Shown here: positions 30,057 to 42,000 of the stretch, in pieces | Layout of the letters: each line of letters begins with the position of its first letter | How positions within the stretch are numbered: the stretch's first letter is position 1 | Assembly: GCF_001476815.1 (NCBI RefSeq) | Contig: NZ_LDSL01000009.1 | Location: forward strand, 25,336 to 89,335 | Direction of reading: 5' to 3' | Length of the DNA: 64,000 nucleotides | Source of the DNA: Pseudacidovorax intermedius | Lineage (GTDB): Bacteria > Pseudomonadota > Gammaproteobacteria > Burkholderiales > Burkholderiaceae_C | The notes under the pieces: model-generated | Told to the model about the DNA's origin: nothing | The model's input: only the letters and a program-made list of their open reading frames with translations | Database searches by the model: none | Program-made: the position numbers and the translations under genes

Positions 30057-33000
30057 ATGTCTATTCACCGCCACGCCTCCCTCAACCGTGCCTTCTCGCT
30101 CGTCTGGAGCGACAAGTTCCAGGCGTGGGTGCCCGCTCCCGAGCGCACGCGCGCCCGCGGCAAGCGGGGCGCCACCACGCTGGCCGCCACCGTGCTCGCC
30201 ACGCTGATCGGCAGCGCCTCCGCGGCCGACCCGGGCCTTCCATCCGGCGGCCAGGTCACCACCGGCAGCGCCAGCATCCAGCAGTCCGGCGCGGTCATGA
30301 CGATCCGGCAGGACACGCAGGCGGCCGCCATCGACTGGCAGCGCTTCAGCATCGGCGCCGGCAACACGGTCCACTTCGTCCAGCCCTCCAGCGCCGCCGT
30401 GGCGCTCAACCGCGTGCTGGGCCAGGACCCGACGCAGATCTACGGCACGCTGCAGGCCAACGGCCAGGTGTTCCTGGTCAACCCCAACGGCATCCTCTTC
30501 GGCAAAGGCGCGCAGGTGAGCACCGCCGGCCTGCTGGCCACCACGCGGGACATCTCGACCACCGACTTCGCCAACGGCAAGTTCAGCTTCAGCGGCAACG
30601 GCACGGGCACGGTCGTGAACGAGGGCTCGCTGCGCGCGGCCCAGGGCGGCTACGTGGCGCTGATCGGCGCCCAGGTCATCAACAGCGGCAGCATCCAGGC
30701 GCCGGGGGGCGACGTGCGGCTGGCCGCGGCCGATGCGGTGTCGGTGCGCCTGAACGGCGCCGGTCTGGCCGGCTTCTCGGTGGACCGCGGCACGCTCAAC
30801 GCGCTGGTGGCCAACCACGGCCTGATCCAGGCGCCGGGCGGGCGCGTGGCGCTGACGGCCGACGCGGCCGACGCCGTGGCCCGCGCGGTCGTCAACCACA
30901 CCGGCATCATCGAGGCGCAGGGCGTGGACAGCAGCAACGGCGTGGTCGAGCTGCGCGGCGACGCCCGCACGGGCGAGGTCAACGTGTCGGGCCGCGTCGA
31001 CGTGTCGTCCGCCGGCGGCCAGGGCGGCGCGGTGGCCGTGAGCGGCCATGCGGTCCACCTGCAGGCCGGCGCGGCGGTGGATGCCTCGGGCGCCACCGGC
31101 GGCGGCAAGGTGCGCATCGGCGGTGGCTGGCAGGGCCAGGATGCCGACATCGCCAATGCCTCGACGGTGACGATGGCACCGGGCGCCTCCATCGACGTCA
31201 GCGCCCGCCAGCAGGGCAGCGGCGGCACGGCGGTGCTCTGGTCGCAGGACTACACGGCCTTCGGCGGCAGCATCGCCGCGCGCGGCGGCGCGGGCGGCGG
31301 CGACGGCGGCAAGGTGGAGACGTCTTCCAAGGACGTACTCCAGGCCGTCGGCAGCGTGGACACCACGGCGCCGGCGGGCAAGGGCGGCGCCTGGCTGCTC
31401 GACCCGCGCAACGTGACGATCGCATCCAGCGGCGCCAGCGGAACGGCCTATTCGGCCAACTACGTGCCGGCGGCCGACTCCGTCATCCTGGCCAGCTCGA
31501 TCAACGCCTCGCTCAATGCGGGCACCAGCGTCACCATCACGACGGGCACGACGGGCACCTCGGCGGGCGACATCACCGTCGCGGCGCCGATCACCGTCAA
31601 CAACACGGCGTCCTACGTCGGCCCGACGCTCACGCTGCAGGCGGCCAACAACATCAACGTCAACGCCGCCATCGCCAACACCACCGACAGCGCCTATTAC
31701 GGCAACCGCCTGAACGTGGTGCTCACCCCCGGTGCCACGGGCAACGTGAATTTCGGGGCGACGGGCAGCATCACCACGCGCGGCGGCAACGTCTACGTCG
31801 GCGCCTTGTCGGGCACGGGCGGCAGCGAAACGGTCACGGCCCAGGGCAACAACCTGACCATGGCGGCCGGCAGCTTCATCCAGACCAACGGCGGCATGCT
31901 CGACGCGCGGGTCAACGGCACCATCTCCCTGGCCGCCGGGAGCCTGCGCAGCAGCGGCAGTTACAGCCCCTACTACACCACCACGCCCACCGCCTTCTCG
32001 CAGCGCGGCATCGCCATCAACCTGGCCGCCGGCACCATCACCAGCACCAACACCGACCCCACGGTGGCGGACATCCGCACGCAGGTGAGCACCACGCTGC
32101 AGGCGGGCACCATCGGCAGCAGCGCCAACCCGATCAAGATCGGCACCGACACCGCCGGCGACGCCTACCAGACGCTGACGGTGAACAACACCACCGGCAG
32201 TTCCTACGTGAGCCAGATGGGCAGCAACCAGGTGTTCAGCACGGTCGCGGTCAACGTGAGTTCGCAGGCCAACAGCACGCAGGACATCCGCCTGATGGGC
32301 GACTTCGGCGGCACCGGCCACGACGGCACCGGCCACCTGCTGCTGCGCAACGATGCCAACGGCGTGCTGGCCGTCGCGACGGATGACGTGAACACCGTGG
32401 GCGCCGGCGGCCGCGCCACCAGCGTGGAGTTGTCCGCCCCCAGCATGAGCTTCGCCGACAACGCGGTGAAAACGGGCGACGGCTACTTCTCCGCATCGGG
32501 CACCACGCTCGCCAGCGCGGCGGCCGGCAACGGCGTCGCGGACATCCTCTCCGGCGACATCCGCCTGAACGCGCGGGATGTGGGCACCCAGGCACGTCCG
32601 CTGGAGCTCGCGACCACGATGGGCTACACGGACAGCAGCCTGATGGTGACCAATTCGGGCGGCTCGACCTTCCTGAAGATCGTGGATGACTCGTTCAATT
32701 ACGTGAAGCTGATGAACGTCAAGGACGTCGGCACGCACCACATCCTGTACGCAGGCGGCGACCGCATCGTCTATGCGAGCGACGGCAACAACGTCGTGCT
32801 GCCCACGATCTCGGGCGGCCCCACGGACGGTTCCACCTTCTTCGCCACCAACGGCATCGACACCACGCGCACGACGTCCAAACCGCGCTACCTCGAGATG
32901 ACCGCCAGTTCCGGCGGCTTCGTGCTGGGCGACAACGCGGTGAACCTGGGCGCGGGCAGCTTCTCGCTGGTCATTCCCATCTACAACGCGACCGGCATCA

Positions 33001-36000
33001 TCGCCGCGGCCAACAGCTACAACGCCAGCGCGCCCGTTGCGCAGATCACCGCGGGCGACGTGAGCTTCAGCGTGCAGAACTATCCGACGCCGGCGGCCAG
33101 CACCATCGGCGCCGGCGGCAAGGACATCCAGATCGCGCAGGGCGCGGGCACGGGCAACAACACGCTGTCGGTGGGCACGCAGCAGGGCAACGTGGCCATC
33201 CACGAGCTGAGCCAGAACCATTTCAAGACGATCTCCCTGAGCCTGGGCTCGGCGAGCGCCGCGCAGAACGTGGCCATCGATCTGGCGGGCCCCGACGACA
33301 TCAACTTCAGCGACAGCGGCAGCCTGGTCAGCGTGGACGCCACCAAGGTGAACGTGGCGGCCAACAACCGCAACTTCAGCCTGACGGCCGGCCAGCGCAG
33401 CATCCAGACCGACGGCAACTCGCTGGGCACCGGCAGCTACACGCTGAGTGCGGGCGGCAGCGCCAGCCCGTCGAGCCTCCTCAAGCTCAACGGCGACATC
33501 CGCACCATCGGCGGCGACATCACGCTGTACGGCTACGCCGGCGTGGACCTGCTGAAGTCCGTACTGGTGGACAGCAATGTGGGCCGCACCGGCATCGGCG
33601 GCACCATCTACCTGTATGGCGACTACAGCAACGCGACGTCGTCGGTCTCCTCCTCCGGCGGCAGCTATTCGCTGACGGTGGATTCCAGCTCCACCGCCGC
33701 GCAGGGCGGCTACATCTATGCGCCGAGCAACGTCGACAACCGGGCCGGCAACTACCTGTCCGGCCTGTCCTTCAATGCCACCGGCGCCACGACAGCCAGC
33801 GACAACACCGTCTCCCTGGCTTCCCGCTCCAGCGGCGCGAGCAGCATCCTGCTCAAGGGCGACTTCTCGTCGGCGGGCAATACCTACCTGGGCAACGGCA
33901 ACGGCGTCACCATCGACACGGAGCAAGGCAACACCGCGTCGGCCGGCAACATCAGCTTCAGCGGCGCCAGCCTGAGATCCGGCACGTCCTACAGCACTGG
34001 CCAGACCTACTTCAACGCCTCCACGAACTTCCTCACCGGCAACGGGGGCAACGTGAGCTTGCTCGCGCAGAACAGCGCCAGCAACCCGCTGAGCCTGGCC
34101 AGCCTGCTGGTGGACACACGCAGCCCAAACGGCACCAGCGGCGACATCAGCCTGTCCGCCGTGAGCACCAGCGCGAACTACGGTGGCACCGGCAGCCAGA
34201 GTTACTACGGACGCAACATCACCCTGTACGGCGACCTGTATGCGGACGCCAGGTCCATCAGCCTCAACGGCGATGTGCGGCTGACTCGCAGCGTGAGGAT
34301 GAACACCATCGGCAGCCTCGGCTCGGGCGCTGGCGGCGTGACACTCGGTGCCGTCTCGGCCACCACCACGGGCGCCGGCCTGACCATCACCACCGGTGTC
34401 GGCAACGCCAGCGGAGCGGTTGTTCTCAATGGCGGCGCGGGCATGGCCGGCGGCTACTACCTGGACAGCCTGAGCATCAACACGCGCGGCAGCATCGCCT
34501 CGGGAATCTCGCTGAACGCCGCCGTGGCCACGGAGGGCAGCCAGACTTATGCCGCCGGTGCACTGACGGCCACAGGTGGCCTGAGCACCAATGGCGGCGA
34601 CATCGACCTGAGCGGCATGGCTGGCAACATGCAGACTCGCGGTAGCACCTACACCATCACCACCGACCGCGCCGGCGGCACCAACGCCGCCGGCCGGCTG
34701 CTGCTGGGCAACATCGCGCTGAACGCCAACTCCGCCGGAGCCGTCGCACTCACGATCGACACGACCGCCGACGGCGGCGGCGCCAATGCGGCACTCACCT
34801 TGAATGGCGTAGGTGGGACCACGTCCTACGGCGCCATCAATGTCGCCGCCGGCAGCGTGACGCTCAACGGCGCCATGCGCGCCTCCAGCAACGCCATCAC
34901 GGTCGAGGCACGCGGCAGCGCGGCCGACCTGACCATCGCCAGCACCGGCAGCGTCACGACGACCACCGCCGGCAATGTCGTGCTGGCGGCCGGCCGCAAC
35001 TTCATCAACAACAAGGGCAGCACCGGCATCTCCGCCGCAGGCCGCTACTTCGTCTACTCGACCGACCCCGCGGCCAGCACCGAAGGCATGACGGGCTACA
35101 GCAAGCACTACAACCAGGCCTATGTGGCGGGCGCCACGCCCAGCTACGCCGGCAGCGGCAACTGGTTCCTGTATTCGGTCGCGCCGGTGATCAGCGTCAC
35201 GCCCAGCACCACGACCATGGTGTACGGCAGCGCCGAGCCCGCCACCACACTCGGCGCCAGCAACTACAGCGGCATGATCGACGGCGACACGCTGTCGTCC
35301 TTCACCGGTTCGCAGAGCTTCACCCTGGCGCCGGCGGGCACCCTGTCCAGCGCAGGGTTCCGCCAGGTGGGCAGCTATGCCTACACGCTCAACGGCACGC
35401 TGACGGACAGCCTGGGCTACCAGTACGCGCCCTTCGCGCAGTCGCTCACCGTCACGCCGCGCGCGCTGAACGTGAGCGGCATTTCGGCCAACAACAAGAC
35501 CTACGACGGCAGTGCCGCCGCCACGCTCTCCGGCACCGCCACGGCCACGGCGCTGGCGGGCGACCTGGTCGCGATCTCGGGCACGGGAACCGGCGCCTTC
35601 GCCAATGCGAACGCGGGCGTCAACAAGGCCGTGGCCGTCAGCGGCTACACCGCCACCGGCACGGACGCCGGCAACTACCAGCTGGTGCAGCCCTCGGGCC
35701 TGACGGCCACGATCACGCCCCGGACGCTGACGGTCACGGGCTCCGGCATCGCGACCAAGACCTACGACGGCAACGCCACGGCCACCGTCAACGTGGGCAC
35801 CGTCACGGGCTTCGTGGGCAGCGAGATGGTCGTCGTCAGCGCCAGCGGCAACTTCGCCGACAAGAACGTGGGCACCGCCAAGGCCGTGAGTGCCAGCTAC
35901 AGCCTGGCCGATGGCAACAACGGCGGCCGGGCCGCCAACTACGTCCTGGCGGGCCAGAGCCTGAGCGGCGACATCACGGCGAAGACCATCACCGTGGCCG

Positions 36001-39000
36001 CGACCGGCGTCAACAAGGTCTACGACGGCACGACGGCCGCCACGGCCACCCTGGGCAGCAGCGGTGTGGTCGGCGGCGACGTGGTGAACTTCTCCGGCAC
36101 CGCCAGCCTGGCCGACAAGAACGTCGGCACGGGCAAGACCGTGAGCGTCGTCGGCATCGGCGCCAGCGGTGCGGATGCCGGCAACTACCAGCTGGCCGGC
36201 ACCACCGCGTCCGGCACCCTCGACGTCACGGCCAAGACCATCACCGTGGCCGCCACCGGCGTGAACAAGGTCTACGACGGCACGACGGCCGCCACGGCCA
36301 ACCTGGCCAGCAGCGGCGTGGTCAATGGCGACGTCGTGAACTTCTCCGGCACCGCCAGCTTCGGCAACAAGAACGTGGGCAGCGCCAAGACCGTGAGCGT
36401 GGCCGGCATCGGCGCCAGCGGCGCGGACGCGGCCAACTACGTGCTGTCGGCCACCACCGCGACGACCGCCGCGAACGTGACGGCCAAGGCCATCACCGTG
36501 GACGCGACGGGCGTCAACAAGACCTACGACGGCACGACCGCCGCCAGCGCCACGCTGGCCAGCAGCGGCGTGATCGCGGGCGACACCGTCAACTTCGGCG
36601 GCACCGCCAGCTTCGCCAACAAGAATGCGGGCACGGCCAAGGCGGTGAACGTGGCGGGCATCAGCGCCAGCGGCACCGACGCGGGCAACTACACGCTGAC
36701 CGCCACCACCGCCGCGACGACGGCGGACATTGCCGCCAAGGCCATCACCGTGGCGGCCACCGGTGTGAACAAGGTGTACGACGGCACGACCAATGCCAGC
36801 GCCAGCCTGGCCAGCAGCGGCGTGGTTTCGGGCGACGCGGTGAGCTTCACGGGCACCGCCACGCTGGCCGACAAGAACGTCGGCACCGGCAAGGCCGTGA
36901 GCGTCGCGGGCATCAGCGCTTCGGGCGTCGATGCCGGCAACTACGCCATCAACACCACCGCCAGCACCACCGCCAACGTGACGGCCAAGGCCATCACCGT
37001 GGCCGCCACCGGCGTGAACAAGGTGTACGACGGCACGACCTCGGCCAGCGCCAACCTGGCCAGCAGCGGCGTGGTGTCGGGCGACGTGGTCAACTTCTCC
37101 GGCACGGCCACGCTGGCGAACAAGAACGTCGGCACCGGCAAGGCCGTCAGCGTCGCGGGCATCGCCGCGAGCGGGGCCGACGCCGGCAACTACAGCATCA
37201 ACACCACGGCCAGTACTACGGCGAACGTCACGGCCAAGGCCATCACCGTGGCAGCCACCGGCGTGAACAAGGTCTACGACGGCAGCACCGCGGCGACGGC
37301 CAACTTGGCCAGCAGCGGCGTGGTCTCGGGCGACGTGGTGAACTTCTCCGGCACCGCCACGCTGGCCGACAAGAACGTGGGCACGGGCAAGACGGTGAGC
37401 GTCGCCGGCATCGCCGCCAGCGGCACCGATGCCGCCAACTACAGCATCAACACCACCGCCGGCACCACCGCCAACGTGACGGCCAAGACCATCACCGTGG
37501 CCGCGGCCGGCGTGAACAAGGTCTACGACGGCACGACGGCCGCCAGCGCCAGCCTGAGCAGCAGCGGCGTGGTCAATGGCGACGTGGTGAACTTCAGCGG
37601 CACCGCCAGCTTTGCCGACAAGAACGTGGGCACCGCCAAGGCCGTGACCGTCGCCGGCATCGGCGCCAGCGGCACGGATGCGGGCAACTACCTGCTCTCG
37701 GGCACCACCGCCACCACGGCGGCGAATGTGACGGCCAAGGCGATCACCGTGGCCGCCGCCGGCACGAACAAGGTGTACGACGGCACCACGGCCGCGGCGG
37801 CCACGCTGTCGAGCAGCGGCGTGGTCGCGGGCGACACCGTCAACTTCGGCGGCACCGCCAGCTTCGCCAACAAGAACGTGGGCACCGGCAAGGCCGTGAG
37901 CGTGGCCGGCATCAGTGCCAGCGGCGCGGACGCGGCCAACTATGCGCTCACCGGCACGACCGCCTCGACCACGGCCGACGTGACGGCCAAGGCCATCACC
38001 GTGGCCGCCACCGGCGTCAACAAGGTGTACGACGGCAGCACCAGCGCCAGCGCCAACCTGGCCAGCAGCGGCGTGGTCTCGGGCGACGCGGTGAACTTCA
38101 CCGGCACTGCCACGCTCGCCGACAAGAACGTCGGCACCGGCAAGGCCGTCAGCGTCGCGGGCATCGCCGCCAGCGGTGCCGACGCCGGCAACTACAGCAT
38201 CAACACCACGGCCAGCACCACGGCGAACGTGACGGCGAAGGCCATCACCGTGGCCGCCACCGGCGTGAACAAGGTGTACGACGGCACGACCGCGGCCAGC
38301 GCCAACCTGGCCAGCAGCGGCGTGGTCGCGGGCGACGTGGTGAACTTCTCCGGCACGGCCACGCTGGCGAACAAGAACGTCGGCACCGGCAAGGCCGTGA
38401 GCGTGGCGGGCATCGCCGCCAGCGGCACCGATGCCGGCAACTACAGCATCAACACCACGGCCAGCACCACGGCCAACGTGACGGCGAAGGCCATCACCGT
38501 GGCGGCCACCGGTGTGAACAAGGTCTACGACGGCACGACCGCGGCCGGCGCCAACCTCGCCAGCAGTGGCGTGGTCTCGGGCGACGTGGTGAGCTTCACC
38601 GGCACCGCCACGCTGGCCGACAAGAACGTCGGCACCGGCAAGACCGTCAGCGTTGCGGGCATCGCCGCCAGCGGCACCGACGCGGGCAACTACAGCATCA
38701 ACACCACCGCCAGCACCACGGCCGACGTGACGGCCAAGGCCATCACCGTGGCCGCTACCGGCGTCAACAAGGTGTACGACGGCACGACCGCGGCCAGCGC
38801 CAACCTGGCGAGCAGCGGCGTGGTCGCGGGCGACGTGGTGAGCTTCACCGGCACCGCCACGCTGGCCGACAAGAACGTCGGCACAGGCAAGACGGTGAGC
38901 GTCGCCGGCATCAGCGCCAGCGGCATCGATGCGGGCAACTACGCCATCAACACCACCGCCAGCACCACCGCCAACGTCACAGCCAAGGCCATCACCGTGG

Positions 39001-42000
39001 CCGCCGCCGGCGTGAACAAGGTCTACGACGGCACCACGGCCGCCAACGCGACGCTGTCGAGCAGCGGCGTGCTCGCGGGCGACACCGTCAATTTCGGCGG
39101 CAACGCCACCTTCGCCAACAAGAACGCCGGCACCGGCAAGACCGTGAGCGTGGCCGGCATCAGCGCCAGCGGCAGCGATGCGGCCAACTACGCCCTGACG
39201 GCCACCACGGCGACGACGACGGCGGACATCGCCACCAAGGCCATCACCGTGGCCGCGACCGGCGTGAACAAGGTCTACGACGGCAGCACCGCGGCGACGG
39301 CCAACCTCGCCAGCAACGGCGTGGTCTCGGGCGACGTGGTGAATTTCACCGGCACCGCCACGCTGGCCGACAAGAACGTCGGCACGGGCAAGGCCGTGAG
39401 TGTGGCCGGCATCAGTGCCAGTGGCACCGATGCCGCCAACTACGCCATCAACACCACGGCCAGCACCACGGCCGACGTGACGGCCAAGGCCATCACCGTG
39501 GCCGCCACCGGCGTGAACAAGGTCTACGACGGCGCTACCAGCGCCACGGCCAACCTCGCCAGCAACGGCATCGTGGCCGGCGACCTGGTGAACTTCACCG
39601 GCACCGCGACGCTCGCCGACAAGAACGTGGGCACCGGCAAGACGGTGAGCGTGGCCGGCATCAGCGCCAGCGGCACCGATGCCGCCAACTACGCCATCAA
39701 CACCACGGCCAGCACCACCGCCAACGTCACTGCCAAGGCCATCACCGTGGCCGCCACCGGCGTGAACAAGGTGTACGACGGTTCCACCGCTGCCGCGGCC
39801 AACCTCGCCAGCAGCGGCGTGGTCTCGGGTGACGTGGTGAACTTCACCGGCACCGCCACGCTGGCCGACAAGAACGTCGGCGCCGGCAAGGCCGTCAGCG
39901 TCGCGGGCATCAGCGCTTCGGGCGTCGATGCAGGCAACTACGCCATCAACACCACCGCCAGCACCACCGCCAACGTGACGGCCAAGGCCATCACCGTCGC
40001 CGCGACCGGCGTGAACAAGGTGTACGACGGCACGACCGCGGCCAGCGCCAACCTGGCGAGCAGCGGCGTGGTCTCGGGCGACGCGGTGAGCTTCACCGGC
40101 ACCGCCACGCTGGCCGACAAGAACGTCGGCACCGGCAAGACCGTGAGCGTCGCAGGCATCAGCGCTTCGGGCGTCGATGCGGGCAACTACGCCATCAACA
40201 CCACGGCCAGCACCACGGCCAACGTGACGGCCAAGGCCATCACCGTGGCCGCGGCCGGCGTGAACAAGGTGTACGACGGCAGCACGGCTGCCAACGCGAC
40301 GCTGTCGAGCAGCGGCGTGCTCGCGGGCGACACCGTCAATTTCGGCGGCACGGCCACCTTCGCCAACAAGAACGTGGGCACCGGCAAGGCCGTGAGCGTG
40401 GTCGGCATCGGCGCCAGCGGCGCGGATGCGGGCAACTACGTGCTCACGGGCACGACCGCCTCGACCACGGCCGACGTGGCGGCGAAGGCCATCGCGGTGG
40501 CCGCCACCGGCGTGAACAAGGTGTACGACGGGTCGACCGCCGCCAGCGCCAACCTGGCCAGCAACGGCGTGGTCGCCGGCGACGTGGTGAACTTCAACGG
40601 CACCGCAACGCTCGCCGACAAGAACGTGGGCACCGGCAAGGCCGTGAGCGTCGCGGGCATCACCGCCAGCGGAACGGATGCCGGCAACTACACCATCAAC
40701 ACCACGGCCACCACCTCGGCGGACGTGGCGGCCAAGGCCATCACGGTGGCTGCCGCGGGTGTCAACAAGGTGTACGACGGTTCCACCAGCGCCACGGCCA
40801 ATCTCGCCAGCAATGGCGTCGTGGCGGGTGACGCGGTGAGCTTCAGTGGCACCGCCACCCTGGCCGACAAGAACGTGGGCACCGGCAAGACGGTGAGCGT
40901 GGCAGGCATCAATGCCAGCGGCACGGATGCCGGCAACTACACCTTCAACACCACCGCCAGCACCACCGCCGACGTGACGGCCAAGGCCATCACCGTCGCG
41001 GCCACCGGCGTCAACAAGGTGTACGACGGCGCCACCGCTGCCACGACCAACCTGACCAGCAGCGGCGTCGTCGCGGGCGACACGGTGAGCTTCACCGGCA
41101 CCGCCACGCTGGTCGACAAGAACGTGGGCACGGGCAAGACGGTGAGCGTGGCAGGCATCCGCGCCAGCGGTGCCGATGCCGGCAACTACGCGATCAACAC
41201 CACCGCCAGCACCACGGCCGACGTGACGGCCAAGTCCATCACCGTCGCGGCCACGGGCGTGAACAAGGTGTACGACGGCAGCACCAGTGCCACCGCCAAC
41301 CTCGCCAGCAACGGCATCGTGGCCGGCGACGGGGTGAGCTTCACCGGCACCGCGACGCTCGCCGACAAGAACGTCGGCACGGGCAAGACGGTCAGCGTGG
41401 CCGGCATCCGCGCCAGCGGCACCGATGCGGGCAACTACGCCATCAACACCACGGCCAGCACCACCGCCGACGTGACGGCCAAGGCCATCACCGTCGCGGC
41501 CACGGGCGTGAACAAGGTGTACGACGGCGCCACCAGCGCCACCGCCAACCTGGCCAGCAACGGCATCGTGGCCGGCGACGTGGTGAACTTCACCGGCACC
41601 GCGACGCTCGCCGACAAGAACGTCGGCACGGGCAAGACGGTGAGCGTGGCCGGCATCACGGCCAGCGGCAGCGATGCGGGCAACTACGCCATCAACACCT
41701 CGGCCACCACCAAGGCGGATGTGCTGGCCAAGTCCATCACCGTGGCCGCCACCGGCGTGGGCAAGGTGTACGACGGCACGGCCGCCGCCAGTGCCAACCT
41801 CGCCAGCAGCGGCGTGGTGGCGGGCGACAGCGTGAGCTTCACCGGCAACGCCAGCTTCGCCGACAAGAATGCCGGCCTGGGCAAGGCCATCGGCGTGACC
41901 GGCATTGCCGCCGCCGGCGCCGATGCCCGGAACTACGTGCTGGCCGCGACCACGGCCGCGACCACGGCGGACATCGCCGCCAAGGCCATCACCGTGGCAG